Assembly (NCBI RefSeq): GCF_013602415.1
Contig: NZ_WPAG02000003.1
Location: 744,001 to 808,000, forward strand
Source: Rhodococcus sp. B50
GTDB lineage: Bacteria > Actinomycetota > Actinomycetes > Mycobacteriales > Mycobacteriaceae
DNA: 64,000 nucleotides
Reading direction: 5' to 3'
In this document: piece by piece, positions 33,842-41,097 of the stretch
Layout: each line of letters begins with the position of its first letter
Position numbering within the stretch: position 1 is the stretch's first letter
The notes under the pieces: model-generated
The model's input: the letters and a program-made list of their open reading frames with translations, nothing else
Databases searched by the model: none
Told to the model about the DNA's origin: nothing
Program-made: the position numbers and the translations under genes

Positions 33842-34879
33842 TCACCTCACAGGTGCCGGTGCCCAGGGTGTGTCGCCTGTGCGGTGCCATTCGACGGGGC
33901 GGCCGTCGACTCGGACCAGGCGTGGGTCGAGCCAGAAAGTAGCGTCGGGATCCCATCCGGCCAGGACACTGGCCCCGGTGTGGGCGGATAGCGGGAGCGC
34001 CCGCCCGGGGGTGGTGAGATAGCCGAGGACGGTCAGGTGCACCGCGTCGTAGTCGGCGCTCACCGCTGCCCAGTCCGGCAGGTACCACTGCAGATGTTTG
34101 CCGGTGGCCTCGTACCAGTCGGAGCGCCGCGACGCCGGTACTGCGAGGGGGTACGCGTCGACGAGTCGAGTCCAGGCGGCGGGGCCGGTGATCTCGTAGA
34201 TTCGCGCCGCGTCGTCGACATGCACCGGCCACACCCGGGCGTGGCGACCGTCGGAGTTGTCGTCTTCGGCGAGCAGCAACTCCACCGCACCCAGATTCTG
34301 CCGTGCGCGGCTGGTGACCCGGACTCTGCTCGGGACCGGGGTCGACCACCACTCGCCGCTGATCTGTCGCTCGGGTTCGGCGTCCAGAAAGCGCCGGAAC
34401 CGATCCTCGGCGTCGAGGACATGCCGCCGCCAGGCCGGCAGGTCGGCGTCCTGGTCCTGGTTCGCCCAGAACGTCTCGGACCATTCCTCGGTGGAGTTGT
34501 AGCGCTTCTGCACTGCTCGTTGGCATGTCGGATCCATCGGCGTACTCCACCACCGGGCATGCTCGCAGGCCAGCACCGCCTCGACGATCGGTCTCGAGGC
34601 GGTGACGATAGCCGGATCGGCGAACCAGAGGTCCTCCTCGTCCGGGGGTTGCCAGTACCGCGCGAAATCCGTTGCCCGGCCCAATGCTTCGAGTACGTCG
34701 AGCTCGGACAACTGCGCGACGGTTTCAACGTCGACGGCGGCCAGGACGTCGAGGGCATCTGCCTGGGTGAGTGGCTCGAGATAGTTGCTCGCTCGCTCGT
34801 CGGTGCTGCACGCATAGCCCAGGTGGGCGGCGAACCGTCGGCCCCGCGGTGCGGCCAGCACGTGCCGGGCGGTATCCAT
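33842..34879 (-). CDS. conserved orphan protein (345 aa)
   Basis: 345 residues from ATG 34879 (MDTARHVLAAPRGRRFAAHL). The first 120 residues are helical (ADALDVLAAVDVETVAQLSE), followed by Trp-rich blocks (EEDLWFADPAIV, ARWWSTPMDPTCQ, ISGEWWSTPVPSRVRVTSRA) and a C-terminal module with SADYDAVHLTVLGYLTTPGR and WDPDATFWLDPRLVRVDGRP. A remnant of a paralogue of that last module lies at 11509-11751. Soluble, acidic, no catalytic motif. It is divergent from the 34950 gene with 70 bases between them. Function unknown. Confidence 0.72.
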   Translation of the reverse strand: MDTARHVLAAPRGRRFAAHLGYACSTDERASNYLEPLTQADALDVLAAVDVETVAQLSELDVLEALGRATDFARYWQPPDEEDLWFADPAIVTASRPIVEAVLACEHARWWSTPMDPTCQRAVQKRYNSTEEWSETFWANQDQDADLPAWRRHVLDAEDRFRRFLDAEPERQISGEWWSTPVPSRVRVTSRARQNLGAVELLLAEDDNSDGRHARVWPVHVDDAARIYEITGPAAWTRLVDAYPLAVPASRRSDWYEATGKHLQWYLPDWAAVSADYDAVHLTVLGYLTTPGRALPLSAHTGASVLAGWDPDATFWLDPRLVRVDGRPVEWHRTGDTPWAPAPVR

Positions 34880-34949
34880 GCCGACAAACCTACCGCCACG
34901 TCCACCAGGGCAGACCCTGTCTCGAGGCAGTGAAACGCTAGGGTGCGGT

Positions 34950-35309
34950 ATGCCGGAAATCGCGCGCCGGCGGCGCACTCAGCCGCCCCCGCCGCACATC
35001 GTCTACCAGGCGCTGATCGACCCCGACCGTGATCCGGCTCGTCCGTGGTTGATGCTGCACGAGGACGAACAACGCCCCGAGGTCGTCGAGACGATCGAGC
35101 CGGATCTGGTGGTGTGGACCTCGATCTGGCCGTGGCGCGACGATGCTCGGATCCGGTTCGAGCTCTCCGGATCCCGGCGCAGCGACACCACCGTGTGCTG
35201 GACACTGACTGTCGACGAGCCGGTACCGGACGACGAGACGATCCTGCGGATGCGCAAGCGCGTGAACGAGCTCATCAACGCGAACCTGCGTTTCACCTTC
35301 GGGCAGTAG
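34950..35309 (+). CDS. small conserved protein (119 aa), SRPBCC-like
   Basis: 119 residues from ATG 34950. The sequence PPHIVYQALIDPDRDPARPW, VVETIEPDLVVWTSIWPWRD, IRFELSGSRRSDTTVCWTLT and RMRKRVNELINANLRFTFGQ has the strand order and long C-terminal helix expected of a SRPBCC/START-like helix-grip protein, but I assign this with low certainty. Its last 30 residues reappear, one base short, at 58970-59056 as part of a segmental duplication. It is upstream of the 35396 gene on the same strand. Confidence 0.68.
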   Translation: MPEIARRRRTQPPPPHIVYQALIDPDRDPARPWLMLHEDEQRPEVVETIEPDLVVWTSIWPWRDDARIRFELSGSRRSDTTVCWTLTVDEPVPDDETILRMRKRVNELINANLRFTFGQ

Positions 35310-35395
35310 CTGCGCGCTCTCACCTCGAGGTCCCGTGCACGAGGTTGTGATGGCAACACGCGGGCCCACGATCTCGCCACGGTCTCGATGAGATC

Positions 35396-36148
35396 GTGGC
35401 AGGCTCTGGGTTCGTGTGGACCACGGACAGTTTCGTGCAGGATGTTTCGGCCGGCGCGTGGGTGCACGATGCACTGTCGCGATTCGCGGACGGTCACCAC
35501 GGCCACCTGGTCGGTGATGTGGTGCCGCCAGTGTTCGAGGCCTACGCCCGCGTCTTGCATCCGGCTCATCGGCGGACCGGTCCTGCAGCCGGGGACGTCG
35601 AGCCGGTCACCTGGGGTGAGGTGGCGGAGGCGAACGGCCGCATCGCGCATCCGTTGATGGAGTGGGATTTCCTCACTGCCGCGCCCCACCGCGGCCAGGG
35701 ACAGTCGGGGCTGTGGGACGAAGGACCGCTGATCGGCGGCTTGGACGGTGCGACTGCCCGGGCCTTGATCGCCGTGCTTGCGTCCTTCACGACGACTGCG
35801 GACCGGTGCTGGTTCGCGATCTGGGAAGGACACAGCATCCTCGATGATGTGCGTGACCGCGCCGGACGTATGCAGGCGGGGTGGATGGGGATGTTCGTGA
35901 TCGCCGATGCGATCACCGCAGGCGGCAGCCGGTTCCGCACCTTGCTCTCGCCGAATCTGTGGTGGCCGCAGGACCGCGCGTGGTGCGTGGCGACGGATAT
36001 CGACCTGATGGCCAGCTACGTGGGCGGATCCAGACAGTGTGTCGAGGCGATCCTTGAATCACCCGATCTGGAAGCGTTCGAAGTGGCGGTCGAGATGAGC
36101 GTTCAGTGGGACAGCGACACCATCAACCCGCGCCCGGAACGCTCCTGA
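35396..36148 (+). CDS. actinobacterial orphan family protein, copy 1 (250 aa)
   Basis: 250 residues from GTG 35396 (GTG 35414 is an alternative). Hallmarks are VFEAYARVLHPAHRRTGPAA, the VTWGEVAEANGRIAHPLMEW block, DRCWFAIWEGHS, then LLSPNLWWPQDRAWCVATDI and DLMASYVGGSRQCVEAIL, ending in WDSDTINPRPER. The same ordered motifs occur in the proteins at 59142 (about 90 percent alike by eye) and 38942 (more distant). The family is widespread in actinobacteria without known function. Within the window it belongs to a duplicated segment, 35227-36317. Confidence 0.75.
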   Translation: MAGSGFVWTTDSFVQDVSAGAWVHDALSRFADGHHGHLVGDVVPPVFEAYARVLHPAHRRTGPAAGDVEPVTWGEVAEANGRIAHPLMEWDFLTAAPHRGQGQSGLWDEGPLIGGLDGATARALIAVLASFTTTADRCWFAIWEGHSILDDVRDRAGRMQAGWMGMFVIADAITAGGSRFRTLLSPNLWWPQDRAWCVATDIDLMASYVGGSRQCVEAILESPDLEAFEVAVEMSVQWDSDTINPRPERS

Positions 36149-36149
36149 G

Positions 36150-36317
36150 TCCGGACGGCACTCGGGTTCGTAGAGCGATGCCATCCAGCCTGCGAGAAAG
36201 CGGATTACAGACTGATGGTGGAGCAGCCCAGAGGAGATATGTCTCCAGGCTGGAGAACACGTTTCCGGAGACGTCGCCGCTGATCTCCGACGCATTCGCG
36301 ACTCGAGTCCACGCCCA
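36150..36317 (+). repeat. non-coding part of the segmental duplication, with hairpin
   Basis: Nearly identical to 59895-60061. Contains GTCTCC (36231-36236) facing GGAGAC (36267-36272), a possible hairpin; in the other copy the arms ACGTCTCC and GGAGACGT match perfectly. The right part (CCGGAGACGTCGCCGCTGAT) is also found upstream of the gene at 16120. No gene seen within it. Confidence 0.6.
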
Positions 36318-36343
36318 GCGACCGGGACCGCAATGATGTCGTC

Positions 36344-36855
36344 ATGCCCCGTGTGGACCCGTGGAACGAAGACAGCTTGATATGGCGCATACCTACGGTC
36401 GACAGCGAATCCGGACCGATCGAGGGGCCAACTATCGACCCCCGGGTCGGTGGTTCAAAGCTCTCGCCGCCGTCGGCCGAGATCTGCGTTGCCTTCGGTA
36501 CGGACGGCACGTGGACACGGACAAGCTGGTGTGGGACTTGTCGATCAACGGTGACTACTACGTCTTCGTCGGCTGGCAGAGCATTCGAGGGATCGGCGGG
36601 TTCAACACCGGTGGAGGGTTGACCATGGACGCCTCATTCAGTGAAGCCGCCGCCTGGATCGCAGAAGTCGTTCAGGACAACCTCGCGGGATACGAGTTCG
36701 TGCAATGGCCCAGCCGAGGCAGTCATGTGCTTGTTCCTCGATTACGGCCGGCAGAGGCGGTCTGGATCGATCCGCACGGCGATGCGGCGATTTGTCCGAT
36801 CGGCATACTGTATGACCACTCTGACCGGTGGCGTGTTACTCCGGGCTCGGCGTAA
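36344..36855 (+). pseudogene. frame-shifted duplicate of the 162-aa gene at 16120
   Basis: ATG 36344 opens MPRVDPWNEDSLIWRIPTVD, then IEGPTIDP, matching the 162-residue protein. After about 36445 the match continues one frame over as AVGRDLRCLRYGRHVDTDKL, INGDYYVFVGWQSIRGIGGF and WIAEVVQDNLAGYEFVQWPS until the stop at 36855. A short deletion near 36445-36465 has broken it. DNA identity to the intact copy is high, so the duplication is fairly recent. The upstream block with the hairpin is shared too. Confidence 0.85.
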
Positions 36856-36979
36856 GCCGTGTCCAAAACCCAAGGAGCGAAGGTCACGGTCTTCCTCGAG
36901 TTCGAGACCTCATTCGCCGCGATTTAGTGAGACTGCTCGACATCCCTTCGCGTTATATGCGCCCGGCTAGGCTGCGGAT

Positions 36980-37399
36980 GTGGCCAGAGCAGTGTGGTGG
37001 GTTTCAGCATTGGTCGCGTTGGCTTTCACGGTGTGGGTGGGGATCTCGTGGTCGATGGCCGACGTGTCGTTGTCGTGCTCGAAGATCGGTGAAAGCCAGT
37101 CCTGGTTCCGGTGTGAAGACCGCCTGGTCCACGTGCTGGGGATCTGGCCTCTGGTCGGCCTGGGATTGTTGCTCGCGCTCCCGCCCGTGGTGGCGGCATT
37201 GGCCATGCGGAGGTGGGTTTCCTGGCTCGTTGTCGCCGTGCTCGTTGGTGTGGCCATCACTGGGTTGGCGAACTGGACTTCCTTCTGGGGATCGCTGCTC
37301 TTCGCTGTTCTGCTCGTAGCCCTGGGAGCGGTCGCGGCCGCGCGGCAAGGCCGCCCCGCGCCGGGCAACTCCCGAGAGCGGTCTGTGGCAGTGACGTGA
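36980..37399 (+). CDS. four-helix membrane protein
   Basis: 139 residues from GTG 36980. Membrane segments lie near residues 5-25 (VWWVSALVALAFTVWVGISW), 52-75 (VLGIWPLVGLGLLLALPPVV), 80-97 (WVSWLVVAVLVGVAITGL) and 103-121 (WGSLLFAVLLVALGAVAAA). A Cys pair (SCSK, FRCED) lies in the first outer loop and could form a disulfide. No known domain recognised. The start codon is GTG without a clear ribosome site. It faces the minus-strand group at 37494-38768. Confidence 0.65.
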   Translation: MARAVWWVSALVALAFTVWVGISWSMADVSLSCSKIGESQSWFRCEDRLVHVLGIWPLVGLGLLLALPPVVAALAMRRWVSWLVVAVLVGVAITGLANWTSFWGSLLFAVLLVALGAVAAARQGRPAPGNSRERSVAVT

Positions 37400-37493
37400 T
37401 GACAGGGTTGACGACGTTTTTCTGGGTTGGTCATTTGTCAGGCATGCGTTAGCTGTCGAGGGCTTCGTCAGCGGACGGCCCTACGTTTCAGGT

Positions 37494-37694
37494 CTACGAG
37501 GACGCCGGGCCTCTTCGCTCACGGTCATGGTGCGCCACGTAGTGTTCGACCCTACCGATCGGGAGCTGTTCAGTGAGCAGCGGCAACGCTTCGATTGGAG
37601 CCTGCTGCAGAACGGCCATGTCTTCCGTTACAACACCGGCTTCCAGTTCGATAGTGCCTGCGTTCGGCTCGGCGGCTTGGGATGTCTCGTGCAC
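37494..37694 (-). CDS. small orphan protein, possible extension of the 37731 gene
   Basis: 66 residues from GTG 37694 (VHETSQAAEPNAGTIELEAG, then EDMAVLQQAPIEALPLLTEQ). The frame is the same as the 113-residue gene just upstream and is separated from it only by the TGA at 37731-37733, after which PPTAIDLADVDAVHETS continues. It could therefore be the tail of a longer gene cut by a nonsense change. An opposite-strand frame (37527 on) also looks protein-like at its start, so the call is tentative. Confidence 0.4.
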   Translation of the reverse strand: MHETSQAAEPNAGTIELEAGVVTEDMAVLQQAPIEALPLLTEQLPIGRVEHYVAHHDRERRGPASS

Positions 37695-37730
37695 CGCATC
37701 GACGTCGGCGAGATCAATCGCAGTGGGCGG

Positions 37731-38072
37731 TCAGCGACGGCCGGGCGCGTTGTCAGCGGAAGTGTCTGTGGTGTCGATGAACAACTGCATCATCTCGAAG
37801 GACCGGTCGGCAGCATCGTCGATGGTGAAGATCCGGTCGAGGAGTTCTTCGACGGGCAAAGGCTTGGGTATTTCCCGGTACTGGTTGTCGACGCGACCGA
37901 TGCGGAGACGAGTGCTGGTGTCGATGCAGTCCAGAACGGATCGGACGGCCTCGCGTCCCGCCACCCAGGAATTTGTTCCCATCGCTTTGAGTACGTCGGC
38001 GATGGACACCCAGTCGCGTATCGCGCGTCGTTCGGCCAGCAGCAGTTCTTCGAGGGTGTTCTGGTCGGGCAT
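37731..38072 (-). CDS. conserved orphan protein (113 aa)
   Basis: 113 residues from ATG 38072: MPDQNTLEELLLAERRAIRD, WVSIADVLKAMGTNSWVAGR, then LDCIDTSTRLRIGRVDNQYR and LPVEELLDRIFTIDDAADRS. Helical, acidic and soluble. It lies 51 bases after the membrane-protein gene at 38124 on the same strand and is probably co-transcribed. No family recognised. The frame continues in phase beyond its TGA into 37494-37694. Confidence 0.65.
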   Translation of the reverse strand: MPDQNTLEELLLAERRAIRDWVSIADVLKAMGTNSWVAGREAVRSVLDCIDTSTRLRIGRVDNQYREIPKPLPVEELLDRIFTIDDAADRSFEMMQLFIDTTDTSADNAPGRR

Positions 38073-38123
38073 AACGGTCTCTTCCTGAGCGACGACGGAC
38101 GGCAGTATGTACCCGGCCGAGGA

Positions 38124-38768
38124 TCATTCGTCCCATACGGCGGTGAACTCGTACCACGGGCCGTCGAGGTGAGCCGCGTCGATCCGGTCTATTCCCGAAC
38201 GGTCCGGAGGAGGTCCTGCCGGCGAGTAGATCCAGCCGCCGGAGGTGGTCAGAAAATTCTGATCGGCGTCGTAGAAGTACACAGCCCCGTTCTCGCGTCG
38301 CTCGACCCGGGACATCGTGTACGGCCCGACGGGCACCCCGAACACGGCAGACTCCGGTGAGGACAGCACCGTGTGGACGGCGGCGTCGAAGTCGCTGCGT
38401 GAGGACTCGAACGACGGCGACGGAACCCCCAGAACAGCCACCGTCGCGGCGATCACCGTGATCGGAGCAGCCGCGATCCACCACGACCACCGCCGGTCCC
38501 GCCCGATCACCAACGCGGACTTGACCACCCACACCAGACCGACGACCACCAACAGAGCCCCGAAGACCAGGACGACCATCGAATTGGTGAAGGCATCGAC
38601 GGTGTGCCTGTGGCCCGGCCACCAATCCAGCAGGGCGAACACGATTCCGGTGCACAGCAGTACCGACGTCACTGCCACGATCAGCCCCGGTGGGCGTGCC
38701 GGGCGGCCGATCGGATCACGCAACACCCACGGCTGCCGCGGCGCCGGTGGCGTGTCATCGCCGTTCAT
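38124..38768 (-). CDS. membrane protein, paralogue of the 10948 gene product
   Basis: 214 residues from ATG 38768. Membrane segments are at about 28-48 (GLIVAVTSVLLCTGIVFAL), 64-84 (MVVLVFGALLVVVGLVWVV) and 95-115 (WWIAAAPITVIAATVAVLGV). The outer domain reads VGPYTMSRVERRENGAVYFY, then GGWIYSPAGPP and LDGPWYEFTAVW. The protein at 10948 shares this architecture (IGMYQVRRIQPVDGGCLFYI, GLAYLPEGAP, GDWYRF). Function unknown; likely an actinobacterial envelope protein family. First gene of a minus-strand group. Confidence 0.7.
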   Translation of the reverse strand: MNGDDTPPAPRQPWVLRDPIGRPARPPGLIVAVTSVLLCTGIVFALLDWWPGHRHTVDAFTNSMVVLVFGALLVVVGLVWVVKSALVIGRDRRWSWWIAAAPITVIAATVAVLGVPSPSFESSRSDFDAAVHTVLSSPESAVFGVPVGPYTMSRVERRENGAVYFYDADQNFLTTSGGWIYSPAGPPPDRSGIDRIDAAHLDGPWYEFTAVWDE

Positions 38769-38941
38769 GAGTCGAGTTTTGCACGTCAGCGCACCGAGTC
38801 ATGTTATCTGGACGCGACTGGAATGGGTGATCCGCGTTCGGGAATATGCCTCGAACACGGTCCGCTGCATCGCTTCCGCCAGAGCGAATCCTGACCGTAG
38901 ACGAGCACCCGGCACGACCGCGGTGTGGCAGGGTCGGATAC

Positions 38942-39748
38942 GTGAGTGAGCACAGCGGCTCTGGTCCCGGCGACCGGCAGCAGATGAATCGCCATGTCGA
39001 CCCGAACTCGCAGTCGCTGGTGTGGCGGGTCGACGACGTACTCGACGACACCACCCCCGGCGACTGGATCACCGAGGCCCTGCCGCGCTTCGAGTACACC
39101 GTCGGATCGCTGGTGCCCTCGATCTACACGCTGTATTCCCGGGTGCTGCACCCTGCTGCCCGGATCGATCCCGACACCGGGCAGCAGGTTCGGGTGCGCT
39201 GGGCCGAGGTCGCCGCCCGCACCGGCGGTGTGATCCACCAGAGCGTCGAGTGGGGCTCACTGCTGCAGGCCGGTATCCATCGCGGGGTCGGGGAGGGCCG
39301 CGACCTCGTCTGGCACCAGGAACCCGACGAAGGTGATATGCCGGAAGAGCAGTTCGCGGCCCTGGCCGAGGTTCTCGTCGAGCACACCAGCACCCTGGAC
39401 GATTGCTGGTTCGGGTTCTGGGAAGGCCGCGCGGGTCAAGCCCTGCACCTTCCCGGACCGCGGGTCCGCATCCCGCACCGGGACAACTTTCTGGTGCACG
39501 GCACGGTGCGCGATGCGGTGCGCACCCTGGGCTCGTGCGGGCCGAACCTGTGGTGGCCGCAGGACCGGGCCTGGTTCGTCGCCACCGACATCGACCTGAT
39601 GTCCACCTATATCGGCTCGTCCACCGACTGCGCCCTGGCATTGGCGGCGCACCCGGAGCTGGAAGTCATCGACACCAGCAGCCGTCGGAAGGTCACCTGG
39701 GACAGCGACGAGATCAACCCGCTCCCACCGCGCCCGTACGGGCAGTAA
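38942..39748 (+). CDS. actinobacterial orphan family protein, divergent paralogue of 35396/59142
   Basis: 268 residues from GTG 38942; ATG 38984 is an alternative. It shares the ordered family blocks: LYSRVLHPAARIDPDTGQQV, VRWAEVAARTGGVIHQSVEW, DDCWFGFWEG, CGPNLWWPQDRAWFVATDID, LMSTYIGSSTDCALAL and WDSDEINPLPPR. Identity with the other two is moderate, so this is an older paralogue than the 35396/59142 pair. No enzymatic motif is evident. Function unknown. Confidence 0.75.
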   Translation: MSEHSGSGPGDRQQMNRHVDPNSQSLVWRVDDVLDDTTPGDWITEALPRFEYTVGSLVPSIYTLYSRVLHPAARIDPDTGQQVRVRWAEVAARTGGVIHQSVEWGSLLQAGIHRGVGEGRDLVWHQEPDEGDMPEEQFAALAEVLVEHTSTLDDCWFGFWEGRAGQALHLPGPRVRIPHRDNFLVHGTVRDAVRTLGSCGPNLWWPQDRAWFVATDIDLMSTYIGSSTDCALALAAHPELEVIDTSSRRKVTWDSDEINPLPPRPYGQ

Positions 39749-40052
39749 CCCGCGATGGTGACCTACACTTCGGCGCACCCGGTTCCACCTGTGAGACGAC
39801 AATCGTCCCTCGTCCGAGACCGGTTGCACACGCTGGCCGACATGATGATCATCGGTCGTGAGGGGCCGGCCGGGCACGGGAAAATCCTCGTCTGGATTGT
39901 CGCAACCGATCTGGACGGCGGCCAGTGGAATGTGCGCAGGTGCGCTCGGCGCCCCGTTCGGAACCTCTGCTCCGCAGGCCGCACATCGGTTACATCACCG
40001 GATTTCACACGCGTGGTTCTTCTACGCTGTAGGGGGCACGGTCGGAGGGTCT
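39749..40052. other. intergenic stretch
   Basis: A plus-strand frame from about 39755 (LVRDRLHTLADMMIIGREGP, then ILVWIVATDLDGGQWNVRR) has some coding look but no stop before the next gene start and no ribosome site; possibly a gene fragment. Confidence 0.4.
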
Positions 40053-40661
40053 ATGAGCATTCGAATAACGTCGAAGACACCGGACGACGAACCGGGGACC
40101 ACGTTGTTGCCGGTTCGCGATCGAATCGACGAAGACCTACGCGACCACCCAGCGGTCAGGCTTGCGCGCGAAGCAGTCCCAGCGATGTACCGCACCGCGA
40201 GCGGAACGCGATTCGGTCCAGTCCGGCTCATCGAGCGCAACTGCGATGTCGCCGTCGTATTCGCCGCGGATACGACTCGTTGCGTGGTTCTTGTGCAGCC
40301 AGGCGACGATTCGCCGGAGGCATCTCTCATCCTCGAGGTGCCCAATCCCGGCGTTGGATTCGATCGCTCGTTTCGGACGTCGTACTTGCAGCGGTTGAAA
40401 GCCCACCAGTCCGGTGATCCATCCGGAGCGGAGAAACCACCGGAGTTCGGCTGGATGGCATTGGCCGGAATCGCTGCCGACGGCGTGTCTCGGTTCGAAG
40501 TGAGGTCTTCGCTCGATGCGGACACCGGAGGTGTCGGCGCCGATGGTGTCGTCCTGTCGGTGCTCCGGGCGCGGTGGCGGGAGAAACTGCACGTCGCCGT
40601 AACCCTGGCCAGTGGCGAGACCGTCCCCATCCATCATCCAAGCCTGCGATCACCACGTTGA
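40053..40661 (+). CDS. conserved orphan protein (202 aa)
   Basis: 202 residues from ATG 40053, with GGAGGG about 6 bases upstream. The sequence MSIRITSKTPDDEPGTTLLP, ERNCDVAVVFAADTTRCVVL, VQPGDDSPEASLILEVPNPG and SRFEVRSSLDADTGGVGADG is acidic and strand-rich; no membrane segment or catalytic motif. Not recognised. It stands alone between the orphan family gene and a degenerate fragment at 40683. Confidence 0.65.
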   Translation: MSIRITSKTPDDEPGTTLLPVRDRIDEDLRDHPAVRLAREAVPAMYRTASGTRFGPVRLIERNCDVAVVFAADTTRCVVLVQPGDDSPEASLILEVPNPGVGFDRSFRTSYLQRLKAHQSGDPSGAEKPPEFGWMALAGIAADGVSRFEVRSSLDADTGGVGADGVVLSVLRARWREKLHVAVTLASGETVPIHHPSLRSPR

Positions 40662-40682
40662 GCCGCATCAGGACAGCAGCCG

Positions 40683-40900
40683 GTGCTCTCGCGCTACGAC
40701 CTGCGCACCGGCACCCCGGTCGGGATCGTCTCGAGTTGCCGTGGCTTGATCCGATCATCGGTGCATCGGCCGGTGACACGGTCTATACGCTGGGGAGCGT
40801 CGCCTGGAAACCCCGAAGAATCAGCTACGACGCAGTAGAACGTGAGAAGGGTGCGGTTGTTCTTCAAGTACATCCGGACGAGCGAAGCATCGGGTCGTAA
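40683..40900 (+). pseudogene. frame-shifted fragment of a propeller-like gene
   Basis: Reading starts as LSRYDLRTGTPVGIVSS in one frame and continues as LPWLDPIIGASAGDTVYTLG, then SVAWKPRRISYDA in another, with the switch near 40735. The wording RYDLRTGTPVG and AGDTVYTLG is typical of PQQ- or WD-type propeller repeats. There is no start, and the stop at 40898 follows quickly. Likely the 3' remnant of a deleted gene. Confidence 0.5.
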
Positions 40901-41097
40901 GGTCGAGGCATTGGATTGAAGTGTGCTCGTCCGGTGGCGCCTCGGCCGAGGTCGGCGCTGGCGATGGACACTGCGACAGCAGCCCGACGGGCCCCGATGT
41001 CCCAGAGTTGTTCCGTTGAACACGAGGTCCTCGGAGGGGTCGACCTTCGGAGATGTCTGCCTCGGTGTGGTTGCCGCTGAACGTGATCCGATCGGTG

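Noticed and set aside
37527..38360. Plus-strand frame starting MVRHVVFDPTDRELF.
   Set aside because: The first 50 residues look protein-like, but the frame then lies opposite the 113-residue and 214-residue genes, which fit a same-strand operon. Not called, although the first part remains possible.
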